The position numbers and the translations under genes were made by a program. The notes under the pieces were generated by a model, which was not told where the DNA came from, ran no database searches, and saw only the letters and a list, made by a program, of their open reading frames with translations. This document shows, one piece after another, positions 52,297 through 60,807 of a stretch of 64,000 nucleotides of DNA. The number at the start of each line of letters is the position of its first letter. Positions within the stretch are counted from its first letter, which is position 1. Source of the DNA: Gemmatimonadaceae bacterium (GTDB lineage Bacteria > Gemmatimonadota > Gemmatimonadetes > Gemmatimonadales > Gemmatimonadaceae); the NCBI GenBank assembly GCA_013697785.1, contig JACCWE010000101.1:1-64000 (forward strand). The letters run 5' to 3'.

Positions 52297-52384
52297 CGGG
52301 TCGAGCGAGCACGCGACCCGAATCGGATGTAAGCAAATCGAGCGAAGCAAGCATCCAATCGGGTGAGGGAACACGCGTCACCCG
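52297..52384 (+). promoter_or_regulatory. Three interlocking hairpins, candidate RNA switch or attenuator
   Basis: HP1 is a perfect 7-bp stem (CGGGTCG 52297-52303 with CGACCCG 52314-52320). HP3 is a perfect 7-bp stem (CGGGTGA 52360-52366 with TCACCCG 52378-52384). HP2 pairs ACCCGAATCGGATG (52316-52329) with CATCCAATCGGGT (52352-52364), as 6 bp plus 5 bp around an internal loop. HP2 shares arms with both others, so HP1+HP3 and HP2 are mutually exclusive. HP3 ends 7 nt before the GGAGGA of the next gene. This is the geometry of a switch, but repetition of one short unit could also explain it. Confidence 0.5.
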
Positions 52385-52401
52385 TCAAATCGGAGGAATC
52401 C

Positions 52402-52884
52402 ATGCTTCGTCTCGTTCGCTTCGCATCGCTCGCCGCCGCGCTCTTCGTGATGACCGCCGCCGCACCAGCTCATGTGAAATGGCCGCCCTGGCTTTCGTTC
52501 GAGTCGCCCGTGAATCCGTACGATCGGTCGCTCGACGGCTCGGTCCTGCTCGTCCACGCCGCCACGCGTGACGGGACCCCCACGATCTCTGACGTGAGCG
52601 GCTCAGCCGAGGGAATCGTGAACGGCGTACGTCGCTCGATTCCGCTCAAATTCGACGCGACGTCGCGACCGGGCGTCTTTGCGCTCCGGAAGCAGTGGGC
52701 GAATGAAGGCACCTGGCTGCTGCGCGTGTCGCTCCACGAGACCACTGCGCTCGTGACGCTCGACGCCCTGGGCCGGGTGTCGGGCGTGAACATTACCGCG
52801 ACGTTCGCCGAGGGGAGACCGATTCCGCGTCCCGTGGCGGCGCGCGAAATCGATTCGACACTCACGGTTGCGTCGGCGCACTGA
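52402..52884 (+). CDS. Exported protein of unknown function
   Basis: A 160-residue protein with a signal peptide (LVRFASLAAALFVMTAAAP, cleavage near AHVK). The mature part looks like an immunoglobulin-type beta domain (VKWPPWLSFESPVNPYD, DGSVLLVHAATRDG, ALRKQWANEGTWLLRVSLHE, ALVTLDALGRVSGVN). CGGAGGA lies 5 nt before the ATG. It precedes the ECF sigma operon by 21 nt and may be transcribed with it. No function proposed. Confidence 0.75.
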   Translation: MLRLVRFASLAAALFVMTAAAPAHVKWPPWLSFESPVNPYDRSLDGSVLLVHAATRDGTPTISDVSGSAEGIVNGVRRSIPLKFDATSRPGVFALRKQWANEGTWLLRVSLHETTALVTLDALGRVSGVNITATFAEGRPIPRPVAAREIDSTLTVASAH

Positions 52885-52905
52885 CGCTTGCGAGTGCGAG
52901 CAGCG

Positions 52906-53481
52906 ATGAAGCCACCCAGGAGCGGTGTCGCCGTCGTGGAGCATGACGACGGCGATGCCGAGCGGATGGACGCGCTCGTGCGCCGGGCACAGGCGGGTGA
53001 CGTCGACGCATTCGAAGGGGTGTATCGGGCGCATGCGCGGGCGGTCTTCGCGCTGTGCAAGCGGATGTGCGGCGACGATGTGGAGGCGACGGAGCTGGTG
53101 CAGGATGCATTCGTGCGCGCGTGGGAGCGGCTGCCGGGCTTTCGCGGGCAGAGCACGCTCGCGACGTGGTTGCACCGGCTCACGGTGAACGTCGTGCTCG
53201 AGCGATGGCGATCGAAGAAGAGAGATGCGATGCGAATGCTCGATGACCCCGAGGGCATCGCGCTGAACGCGCTGGAGCAGCGTGCCGATCCCGACGCAGA
53301 AATGGACATCGCCGCGGCGATGACGAAGCTGCCGATGGGCGCTCGCACGGTGTTCGTGCTGCACGACATCGAGGGATATGCGCACGATGAGATCGCAACG
53401 ATGACCGGGATCGCCGCGGGAACATCCCGCACGCAACTCTTCCGTGCGAGGCGCGCGCTCGCTAGGCTGCTCGAACCATGA
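52906..53481 (+). CDS. ECF RNA polymerase sigma factor
   Basis: A 191-residue sigma-70 family regulator. Region 2: FEGVYRAHARAVFALCKRM, EATELVQDAFVRAWERLPGFRG, STLATWLHRLTVNVVLERWR, cited as LVQDAFVRAW and LATWLHRLTVN. Region 4: LPMGARTVFVLHDIEGYAHDEIA and GTSRTQLFRARRAL. The ATG chosen is six codons after an in-frame TTG. It is coupled to its anti-sigma by ATGA overlap, so it should be held inactive until a signal arrives. Confidence 0.93.
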   Translation: MKPPRSGVAVVEHDDGDAERMDALVRRAQAGDVDAFEGVYRAHARAVFALCKRMCGDDVEATELVQDAFVRAWERLPGFRGQSTLATWLHRLTVNVVLERWRSKKRDAMRMLDDPEGIALNALEQRADPDAEMDIAAAMTKLPMGARTVFVLHDIEGYAHDEIATMTGIAAGTSRTQLFRARRALARLLEP

Positions 53482-54140
53482 CCCAGGCGCATCTCACCGA
53501 AGAGCGGCTGCAGGGCGCAGCCGACGGCTCGCTCGATGCGGAGCAGATGCGCGCGGTCTACGGGCATCTGTCCGAGTGCGAGAGCTGCGCTGCGGAAGTC
53601 GCCCGCCTGAGGACCGTGATGACACGCGCACGAGAGGCAAATACCGGTGCGCCTTCGCTCGACGATCTCTGGCCGGCGATTCGCTCGCGCATCGAAGAGT
53701 CGAAGGTAGTCGCGCCCAAGGCGTTCGCGGGCCGCGCGTCGGGCGCGAGCGCTCGCCGGCCATGGCTGGCGATTGGCTCGACAGCGGTGGCGGCGGCGCT
53801 GCTCATTGCGGCATTCACCCAGATGCAGCGATGGACGCCGCACGCGAGCGAAGCGGTGTCGCCCTCGCGGGACGTCGCCTTTGCGAGCGCGGTCGACTCC
53901 ACGCGCTTCTATGAGGACGAATCGCGACGGCTGCTCAACGATCTCGAGATGCAGAAGGCCATGATGGGGCCGTCCGCGTCGGCGTCGCTGAGCGGAGATC
54001 TCGCGATCATCGACAGGAGCATCGCCGAGCAGAAGGATGCGCTGGCGCGCGATCCGCACAACATCGCGCTGCAGCGTCTGCTCGCGGCCGCGTATCGGGA
54101 GAAGGTCGATCTGCTGAGGCGGGCGAACAATGCGGGTTAG
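53478..54140 (+). CDS. Membrane-anchored zinc-finger anti-sigma factor
   Basis: A 220-residue inner-membrane protein. The N-terminal anti-sigma zinc finger has H30, C34 and C37 (GHLSECESC). A transmembrane helix lies at about residues 95-113, and the periplasmic part is helical. It should hold the preceding sigma factor at the membrane until released. It overlaps the DUF4097 gene by 11 nt. Confidence 0.85.
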   Translation: MTQAHLTEERLQGAADGSLDAEQMRAVYGHLSECESCAAEVARLRTVMTRAREANTGAPSLDDLWPAIRSRIEESKVVAPKAFAGRASGASARRPWLAIGSTAVAAALLIAAFTQMQRWTPHASEAVSPSRDVAFASAVDSTRFYEDESRRLLNDLEMQKAMMGPSASASLSGDLAIIDRSIAEQKDALARDPHNIALQRLLAAAYREKVDLLRRANNAG

Positions 54141-55023
54141 CGTGCGAGTGTTCGCGCTGCTGTGCGCGTGCGTCGTTGGCGCGCTCGTGCCGTCACGGGC
54201 GCACGCGCAACACGCAGGCGCGACCGACCCCGTCCTTCGCGCGCGCGCGCTGCGTGCGGGCTCGCCGCTCAAGATGTTCATCCCGTCCGGCACGGTCCGG
54301 ATAGTCGCCTGGGATCGTGACTCTATCGTGGTCCGCGGGCGCGTGCCGTCCAGTGGGACGTTGATGTTCGGCGGACGCGACACGTCGGGCTACAAGCTCG
54401 TGATCGAGCAGCGCGATGGCGGAGAGCTGCCCGAGTCGCATCTGCTCATCTACGTGCCCCGCCGGAGCCAGCTCTCGCTCAAGACCGCCGACGCGATCGT
54501 CGATGCGACCGATGTGAGTGGCTGGTTCTATACGGTCTCGGGTCGCTACCACATCGATGGAGCCGCGAGCTCGCTCGACGTCGAGGCGATGAGCGGCGAC
54601 ATCGATCTCGAGGCCACAACGCCATTCGCGCGCGCGAAGACGGGGAAGGGACATCTCGTCGTGCGTGGCACACCGCAGGACGTCGATGCGTCGACGATCG
54701 GCGGGACGCTCGACATCGCGACCTCATCGATCATGCACGGCCGATTCACGTCGGTCACCGGAGACATCCACTACGCAGCAGCGATCGCCCCGCACGCGCT
54801 GTTCGAGCTCTCGACTCACAGCGGGACGATCGATTTGCTCCTGCCGCACGACGTCTCGGCCCGGCTCGAGCTCTCGACCGTGGACGGCGAGATCGACAAC
54901 GGCTTCGCGTCGGTGCGCCCGGCCGCTGCGGGAGTTCACAACCTTCGGCTCTCACTCGGCGCCGCGTCCGCGGACATTACCGTGCGGACGTTCAAGGGCA
55001 AAGTGATAGTGCGGTCGCGCTGA
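54130..55023 (+). CDS. DUF4097-like exported beta-helix protein
   Basis: A 297-residue exported protein. A signal peptide (VRVFALLCACVVGALVPS, cleavage near AHAQ) is followed by repeated short strands of the DUF4097 (adhesin-like) type: SLDVEAMSGDIDLEAT, VRGTPQDVDASTIGGTLDIA, TSVTGDIHYAA, STHSGTIDLLLP, STVDGEIDN. It is coupled to the anti-sigma and is probably the output or sensor of this sigma system. Its biochemical role is unknown. Confidence 0.8.
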   Translation: MRVSVRVFALLCACVVGALVPSRAHAQHAGATDPVLRARALRAGSPLKMFIPSGTVRIVAWDRDSIVVRGRVPSSGTLMFGGRDTSGYKLVIEQRDGGELPESHLLIYVPRRSQLSLKTADAIVDATDVSGWFYTVSGRYHIDGAASSLDVEAMSGDIDLEATTPFARAKTGKGHLVVRGTPQDVDASTIGGTLDIATSSIMHGRFTSVTGDIHYAAAIAPHALFELSTHSGTIDLLLPHDVSARLELSTVDGEIDNGFASVRPAAAGVHNLRLSLGAASADITVRTFKGKVIVRSR

Positions 55024-55072
55024 GCGCGGCCGGTTTGATTGCGGTGCGCGATCGGTCGCCCGATCATGCTCC

Positions 55073-56857
55073 CTATGCCGTTAGACTCAATCCTGCTGCG
55101 CGATGCAGCCGGGAGTAGAGACCGCCGCTCGCAATGAGCTCCTCGTGGCTTCCCTCTTCCACGATGACACCGCCCTCGAGCACGATCACGCGATCTGCGC
55201 GCCGGACGGTGCTGAGCCGGTGCGCGATGATCAACGTCGACCGGCCTCGCAACAGTTCCTCCATCGCCTGCTCGACGAGCTGCTCGCTCTCGGTGTCGAG
55301 GCTCGAGGTCGCCTCGTCGAGAATCACGACCGCCGGGTTCTTGAGGAAGACGCGAGCGAGCGCAATGCGCTGTCGCTGTCCGCCCGAGAGCTTTACGCCG
55401 CGCTCGCCGACGCGCGTGTTCATGCGGTCGGGAAGGCGATCGATGAACTCCATCGCATGCGCGGCGCGCGCGGCTGAATCGACTTCGGCGTCGGTGGCAT
55501 CGGCGCGTGCGTACGCGATGTTGTCGCGCACCGTGCCGCTGAACAGCGCAGGCTCCTGTGGCACGATGCCGATCGCGCCGCGAAGATCGCCGAGCGAGAG
55601 CGCGCGCACGTCGATGCCATCGAGAGTGACGAGGCCCTGCTGCACATCCCAGAAGCGCGGCACGAGCGACGCGATGGTCGTCTTCCCCGCGCCCGACGGC
55701 CCCACCAGCGCCACGATCTCGCCCGGCGCGATCGAGAAGCTCACGTCGTGCAGCACATCGGGGAGCTCCGCGCCATAGCGGAAGGTCACGTTCGTGAGCC
55801 GCACGTCGCCGCGCACCGGCTTCGGCAGCGGCTCGTGCTTCCCGGGATCCGCGATCGTCGGCCTCGTCTCGAGCAGGTCGAACACTCGTCGTGCCGCGCC
55901 GATCGCCTCCTGGTACGCGCCGAACAGCTGCCCGAGCGCGCCGACCGCAGCGGCGACGAAGAATGCGTAGAAGAGGAACTCGACGAGCGCGCCGCCGGTG
56001 AGCTGGTGCGCGAGCACGAGCCGCCCACCCTGCCAGAGCACCGCTGCCACACCTGCAAAGCCCGCGAAGGTGATGACGCCAAAGAACACGCCGCGCACGC
56101 GCGCCCGGTAGATCGCCGCGTCGACCACGTCGGCGAGCTGCGCATCGTAGTGCGCGCTCTCCGCACGCTCCCGCGTGAAGCTCTGCACGATGCGGATCTG
56201 CGAAAAGGCCTCTTCCGCGGTGCCCATCGCATCGGCGACGCGGTCCTGCACGATCGTGCTCGCCTTCCGCATCGCGCGACCAAAGATGAACGCAGCGCCG
56301 ACGACGACCGGCACCACTGCCAGCGTCGTCACGGTCAGGCGCGGATGTGTGATAGTCAGCATCGCGAGTCCGCCGACGAGGTACACGAGCTGCCGCATCA
56401 ATTCCGTCGACTGATACGTCATCACGCTCTGCAGCAGCGTGAGATCGGTGCTCAAGCGGCTCGTCAGCTCGCCTGTACGTTGCTCGGCGAAGAATCCCGG
56501 CGACAAGCGAATGAGGTGCGCGAACAGCTCGCTTCTGAGCTTCGCGATCACCCGCTCCGCCACCGAGGTGATGAGCCACACCTGCAGGAAGCTCATAGCC
56601 CCCTGCGCGGCGAAGATCACGACGAGCAGCAGCGCGAGCTTATTGAGGAGCTCTCCGTCGCCTCGCACGAAAGCGGCGTCGAGCAGCTCGCGAACGATGA
56701 GCGGGAAGGCGAGCCCGATCGCGGAGCTCACGAGCAGCGCGAGCGTGCCGAGGATGAGCGGGCGAACGTGGGGCCTGAGCCGCGCCAGCAGTGGGCGCAG
56801 CGGTACCGGTGATGGGAGCGAGCGCCTGGGTGCTACTGGCGCAACGGGAGCGCTCAG
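55073..56857 (-). CDS. ABC exporter, fused permease/ATPase (MsbA-type), probable CTG start
   Basis: A 594-residue half-transporter. Six transmembrane helices (about 25-310) precede the ATPase: Walker A GPSGAGKTT, signature LSGGQRQRIALARV, Walker B VVILDEATSSLD and H-loop IAHRLS. It should pump lipid or a hydrophobic compound. Start: no ATG, GTG or TTG occurs in frame between the upstream ORF's first ATG (150 nt inside the previous gene) and TM1. A CTG overlaps the previous stop (CTGA) with GGGAG 6 nt upstream, so CTG is the best start. Confidence 0.88.
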   Translation of the reverse strand: MSAPVAPVAPRRSLPSPVPLRPLLARLRPHVRPLILGTLALLVSSAIGLAFPLIVRELLDAAFVRGDGELLNKLALLLVVIFAAQGAMSFLQVWLITSVAERVIAKLRSELFAHLIRLSPGFFAEQRTGELTSRLSTDLTLLQSVMTYQSTELMRQLVYLVGGLAMLTITHPRLTVTTLAVVPVVVGAAFIFGRAMRKASTIVQDRVADAMGTAEEAFSQIRIVQSFTRERAESAHYDAQLADVVDAAIYRARVRGVFFGVITFAGFAGVAAVLWQGGRLVLAHQLTGGALVEFLFYAFFVAAAVGALGQLFGAYQEAIGAARRVFDLLETRPTIADPGKHEPLPKPVRGDVRLTNVTFRYGAELPDVLHDVSFSIAPGEIVALVGPSGAGKTTIASLVPRFWDVQQGLVTLDGIDVRALSLGDLRGAIGIVPQEPALFSGTVRDNIAYARADATDAEVDSAARAAHAMEFIDRLPDRMNTRVGERGVKLSGGQRQRIALARVFLKNPAVVILDEATSSLDTESEQLVEQAMEELLRGRSTLIIAHRLSTVRRADRVIVLEGGVIVEEGSHEELIASGGLYSRLHRAAGLSLTA

Positions 56858-57135
56858 CGAGCGCTCCCGGCGATCCAGCTCCGCACCGTGCGCACATCGG
56901 GCTCGATGCGCTGCCGTTTGGCGACGATCGCCTCCAGACGCGCGATCAGTGCGCTCGCGCTCACCACACTCTCGCTCGGCCCCTTCGACCAGTTGCCGCC
57001 GTGCCACTCGCGCACGCGCACGTTCGCCGCATCGCGCGCGAGGAGCAGCACGTGGTCGTGCGCGCCACCTTCGCTCACGACGTGCACTGCGAGCTCGCCA
57101 TTCTCCATCTCGGGCGGCACCGGCCTGTCGATCAC
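56854..57135 (-). CDS. Small protein of unknown function
   Basis: A 93-residue soluble protein (VIDRPVPPEMENGELAVHVV, DHVLLLARDAANVRVREW, NWSKGPSESVVSASALIARLE, RIEPDVRTVRSWIAGSA). It is probably a small alpha/beta domain. The GTG start overlaps the ctaB stop, and its own stop overlaps the ABC exporter's likely CTG, so it is locked in the operon. I recognise no family. Confidence 0.6.
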   Translation of the reverse strand: MIDRPVPPEMENGELAVHVVSEGGAHDHVLLLARDAANVRVREWHGGNWSKGPSESVVSASALIARLEAIVAKRQRIEPDVRTVRSWIAGSAR

Positions 57136-58025
57136 CGGGACACGACGCGGTCGATCATCATCGCCGCGAAGAGGAGCGCGAGATAGAGCAGCGAGAACTT
57201 GTAGAGCCACCACGCCGTCGCATTCCACACCGGCTTCCGCAGCACCTGAATTACGCCGCCGAGCAGAATCGCGTCGAGCACGATCGCCGAGACGACGTAG
57301 ATCGGGCCGAATGCGCCGAAGAGGGCGGGGAGGAGTGTGAGCGCGATCAGGATGAACGTGTACCAGAGCATGTTCCACATCGTCTCGCGCTCACCCCACA
57401 CGAGGGGCGCCATCGGCACGCCGGCGCGCTGGTAGTCCACCTGCTTGTTCAGCGCGAGCGCCCAGAAGTGCGGGGGCGTCCAGTAGAACACGATCAGGAA
57501 GAGATAGACCGCCGCGAGATCGACATGCCCTGTCGCGGCGGCCCAGCCGACCAGCGGCGGGAACGCACCGGCCGCGCCGCCGATAACGATGTTCTGAGGC
57601 GTGCGTCGCTTGAGCCAGCTCGTGTAGATGAAGACGTAGAAGTAGAAGCCCGCGAGCGCGAGCGCCGCGGACGTGACGTTCACCTCGTACGCGAAGATCC
57701 CCGTGGCCGTCGTCGCGCAGAGAGTTCCGAATGCGAGCACGGCGCGGCGATCCATCCGCCCGCTCGGGATCGGACGAAGCCGTGTGCGCGCCATCGTGCC
57801 GTCGATGTCGCTGTCGATGAACATGTTCACGGCATTCGCGCCGCCGGCCATGAGATAGCCGCCGAGCAGCACCCAGAGCACGAGCGTCAGGCTCGGGCTC
57901 GCGGCGATGTACATGGGCGCGATCGTCGTCACGAGCAGGAGCGAGATGATCCTCGGCTTCGTGAGCATCACGAGATCGCGACCGAACGAATTGGTGCGGC
58001 TGGAGACGGCGGCGGAGGTCATCAT
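57132..58025 (-). CDS. ctaB: Protoheme IX farnesyltransferase (heme O synthase)
   Basis: A 297-residue UbiA-family prenyltransferase that adds farnesyl to heme B, making heme O. Motifs: the first Asp-rich loop NMFIDSDIDGTMARTRLRP, and YTSWLKRRTPQNIVIGG, with a third block YWTPPHFWALAL. Nine hydrophobic helices. It precedes the small gene and follows ctaA with ATGA-type overlap, so heme O passes directly to the ctaA product. Confidence 0.95.
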   Translation of the reverse strand: MMTSAAVSSRTNSFGRDLVMLTKPRIISLLLVTTIAPMYIAASPSLTLVLWVLLGGYLMAGGANAVNMFIDSDIDGTMARTRLRPIPSGRMDRRAVLAFGTLCATTATGIFAYEVNVTSAALALAGFYFYVFIYTSWLKRRTPQNIVIGGAAGAFPPLVGWAAATGHVDLAAVYLFLIVFYWTPPHFWALALNKQVDYQRAGVPMAPLVWGERETMWNMLWYTFILIALTLLPALFGAFGPIYVVSAIVLDAILLGGVIQVLRKPVWNATAWWLYKFSLLYLALLFAAMMIDRVVSR

Positions 58026-58990
58026 CTTGCGACGGACGCCGCGAGTGGCTGCGTCGGCGCGCGGCCGGTCGCCGACTCGCGAGTGCCGTGCGCGTTCGGG
58101 AAGCGCGAGAGCCAGGCGAGCGCGAAGAGCGTCAGCCAGATCGCGATGCCGTCGGCCTGGTGCAGCGAGCGCATGATCGGCGGCAGATGCATCTCGACCA
58201 TCCCCGCCGCTATCACGATCTGCACGAGAATCAGCGCGAAGGCTATCCGTACGGTGCGCACGACTACCAGCGATTCACGTCGCTTCGCGAAGCCGATCAT
58301 TAATCCGAGGACGTGAAGGAAGAGCAGAAAGGCCAGCACACGATGCGTGAACTGTATGTGCTGCGCAGGGGCCGGAAGAATCGTCCCGCGACAGAGCGGA
58401 AATCCCTCGCACGCGCTGTTCGCGCCCGGGATCTTCGCGGTGAGACCGCCGAAGAGCACCGTCACCAGCGCGATCGCCGCGGCGGCCGCCGAGCCGCGCG
58501 CGGCGCGAGTTCTGGTGGGGAGCGTGCCGAGAGTCGACGCACCCCCGAGGCCGCCGGCGCGCAGTGCCGTCGTTGCGAGCGCGGCGAGCAGGAAAGCCCC
58601 GTTGAGCAGATGCGCGACCGTCGCCCACGGCGTGTTGCCCATGCGCACGGTGACCATCCCCAGCAGCGCCTGGAGAACGACCAGCGCGCCTGCCAGGATC
58701 GCTGCGCCCATGACGCCGCGTCGACCGGAGACACCGGGCTCACGGCGCTTGAGATAGGCGAGGAGGACGAGCCCCACCACCATTGCGACGGTGATCGCCG
58801 CCAGCAAGCGATGCGTCCACTCGATGACGAGCGTCGGCTGGTCGAGCGGCGGGAACCAGCTTCCGAAGCAGCGCGGCCAGTGATCGCCGCACCCCATTCC
58901 CGACCCCGAGATGCGCACGATCGCCCCGAAGACGATGAGCGCGTACGCCAGCGTGAGTGTCGCCAGTGCCATTCGTCGCAGTGACTTCAC
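58022..58990 (-). CDS. ctaA: Heme A synthase (COX15/CtaA)
   Basis: A 322-residue, eight-helix membrane enzyme that oxidises heme O to heme A. Heme-ligand His residues are seen in IEWTHRLLA, VAHLLNG, FTHRVLAF and LHQADG. The loop cysteine pair GCGDHWPRCFG and the second CEGFPLCRG are the CtaA-type disulfide sites. The start is GTG. It is coupled to ctaB. Together they supply the cofactor of an aa3-type oxidase. Confidence 0.95.
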   Translation of the reverse strand: MKSLRRMALATLTLAYALIVFGAIVRISGSGMGCGDHWPRCFGSWFPPLDQPTLVIEWTHRLLAAITVAMVVGLVLLAYLKRREPGVSGRRGVMGAAILAGALVVLQALLGMVTVRMGNTPWATVAHLLNGAFLLAALATTALRAGGLGGASTLGTLPTRTRAARGSAAAAAIALVTVLFGGLTAKIPGANSACEGFPLCRGTILPAPAQHIQFTHRVLAFLLFLHVLGLMIGFAKRRESLVVVRTVRIAFALILVQIVIAAGMVEMHLPPIMRSLHQADGIAIWLTLFALAWLSRFPNAHGTRESATGRAPTQPLAASVAR

Positions 58991-59000
58991 GGGCAGCGCC

Positions 59001-59219
59001 TCACGGGGTGATCTGGAATTGCGGCACCGGATGCAGCGTGCGCCATGTGAAGAAGAGCACCGCCAGGAGCATCACGGCGGGAAGCACCGTCCATGCGACC
59101 TCGATCGCCCGCGGAGGAGCCGCGGTGCCGTCCGGACGCTGCGCGCGCGCCCGCAGCGCAGAGCGCACGATGGCGGCCTGCGACAGCGCGCAACACAGCG
59201 CAGCGAGCCAGAAGATCAC
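59001..59219 (-). CDS. CoxB-like transmembrane-only peptide
   Basis: A 72-residue (start uncertain) peptide with two transmembrane helices in the pattern of cytochrome c oxidase subunit II: VIFWLAALCCALSQAAIV, then a basic loop, then IEVAWTVLPAVMLLAVLFFTW. The CuA domain that should follow is missing; translation stops after HPVPQFQITP. It lies just upstream of ctaA. The GTG has no Shine-Dalgarno and further upstream codons in frame are open, so the true start is unclear. It could be a remnant, or a separate subunit. Confidence 0.55.
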   Translation of the reverse strand: MIFWLAALCCALSQAAIVRSALRARAQRPDGTAAPPRAIEVAWTVLPAVMLLAVLFFTWRTLHPVPQFQITP

Positions 59220-59328
59220 GTCGGATACGAGGGTCGGAATAATCCGCGAAAGTTGACCGCGCTGCGTATGACGGGCAAGACGGGTGGTTACGGGGTGTCG
59301 CCGGGCCGTCGGGGCAGTATTATGGGCA

Positions 59329-60702
59329 ATGGAAGCTCCCGCCGTCTCCAACGATCCCGCCTCGCGCCTCCCCCGCCGCCTCGGCCTCTTCAGCGCCGTC
59401 GCGGTGCTCATCGGGTCGACGATTGGCTCGGGGATTTTCCGCTCGCCGGCCGGCATCGCCGATAAGCTCCCCGGCCCGCTCCCACTACTCTCGGTGTGGC
59501 TCTTCGGCGGCGTCTTCGTGATCTGCGGTGCGCTGACGCTCGCCGAAGTCGCGAGCGCACTGCCCGCAACGGGCGGCCTCTACGTCTTCATCCGGGAAGC
59601 GTGGGGCCGGCGCGCCGCATTCCTCTTCGGATGGTCGGAGCTGCTCCTCATTCGCGCCGCATCGCTCGGCGCCATCTCGACGACGTTCGCCGAGTATCTC
59701 TTTCGCGTGCTCGGGCACGAGCCGAGCGTCGAGCCGTATGCGACGTACGTGCACTGGGTGGCGGCGCTGGCGATCGCGCTGACGGCGACGTTCAACTACG
59801 TCGGTCTCAAGTGGGGATCGCTCGTGCAGAATCTCACGACGGTCGCGAAATACGGCGGACTGCTGTTCATCGTGATCATCGCGATCGCGTTGGGGCTGCC
59901 GCACACTGGCGGGCACTTCACGCCGGCCGCGCCGCCAGGGAGCTTCTCGCTCGCGCCCTTCGGGCTCGCGCTGATCTCGGTGCTCTGGGCGTACGATGGA
60001 TGGGAGGACGTGAGCCTCGTCGGTGGCGAGGTGAAGGACGCTCGGCGCACGCTGCCGCGCGCGATCATCATCGGGACGGTCGCGGTGATCGCGATCTACG
60101 CGCTCGCGAACATCGCGTATCTCTCCGTGCTCGATGTCGAGACTATTCGCCACTCGCGACTCGTGGCTGCGGATGTTGCGTTCAAGGTGATCGGCTCGCC
60201 CGGAGTCGTGTTCGTCGCGGTGACCGTGATGCTGTCGACCTTCGGCACGCTCAACGGCTCGATCATGACGGCGCCGCGCATCTTCTTCGCGATGGCGGAC
60301 GACAAGCTGCTGTTCAAGCAGATCGCCGCGGTGCATCCGCGCTTTCAGACGCCGTACGTCGCGATCGTGCTCAACGCCGCGATCGGCGTCGGCTTCGTGC
60401 TCACGCGGGGTTTCGAGCAGCTCGCGGATCAGTTCGTCATCGCGATCGTGCCATTTCTCGCCCTCGCGGTTGCCGCCGTGTTCGTGCTTCGCCGGCGGCC
60501 GGGCTACGAGACGTCGTTCCGCGTACCGGGCTACCCGGTTGTGCCCGCGATCTTTATCGCGTCGACCGTCGCGCTGCTCGTGAACGCGCTCATCAGTCCG
60601 TCGAGCCGCATCGCCACACTCGGTGTCTTTGCCGGCATTCTGCTCGGCATCCCCGTCTATGCGTTCATCACGCGACGCATGGGTTCGTCAGCAGCTGCAT
60701 GA
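59329..60702 (+). CDS. APC superfamily amino acid permease
   Basis: A 457-residue, 12-helix transporter. It opens with GLFSAVAVLIGSTIGSGIFRSPAGIA (GSGIF substrate-binding loop), then GGLYVFIREAWGRRAAFLFGW and YDGWEDVSLVGGEVKDARRTLPRAI, cited as YDGWEDVSLVGGEVKD. These are features of the LAT-like/YjeH-type members. Substrate not determined. It is divergent from the CoxB-like peptide with 109 bp between. Confidence 0.9.
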   Translation: MEAPAVSNDPASRLPRRLGLFSAVAVLIGSTIGSGIFRSPAGIADKLPGPLPLLSVWLFGGVFVICGALTLAEVASALPATGGLYVFIREAWGRRAAFLFGWSELLLIRAASLGAISTTFAEYLFRVLGHEPSVEPYATYVHWVAALAIALTATFNYVGLKWGSLVQNLTTVAKYGGLLFIVIIAIALGLPHTGGHFTPAAPPGSFSLAPFGLALISVLWAYDGWEDVSLVGGEVKDARRTLPRAIIIGTVAVIAIYALANIAYLSVLDVETIRHSRLVAADVAFKVIGSPGVVFVAVTVMLSTFGTLNGSIMTAPRIFFAMADDKLLFKQIAAVHPRFQTPYVAIVLNAAIGVGFVLTRGFEQLADQFVIAIVPFLALAVAAVFVLRRRPGYETSFRVPGYPVVPAIFIASTVALLVNALISPSSRIATLGVFAGILLGIPVYAFITRRMGSSAAA

Positions 60703-60730
60703 GTCGTGACTGATCTGTTGCGCGTAATTC

Positions 60731-60758
60731 TTGACTCGCGCGCTGAGTGACCTAGCTT
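60731..60758 (+). promoter_or_regulatory. Predicted sigma-70 promoter for the TonB receptor gene
   Basis: TTGACT (60731-60736), a 16-nt spacer, and TAGCTT (60753-60758), about 50 nt before the receptor ATG. GAGGA lies 10 nt before the ATG. No operator is recognised. Confidence 0.5.
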
Positions 60759-60807
60759 TTTGGACTCGGTCGGGATCGCTCGCTGCACACACGAGGAATT
60801 CTTTTAC

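Noticed and set aside
55050-55065. Hairpin GATCGG-TCGC-CCGATC between convergent genes as a terminator
   Set aside because: Only 6 bp, no T run on either strand.
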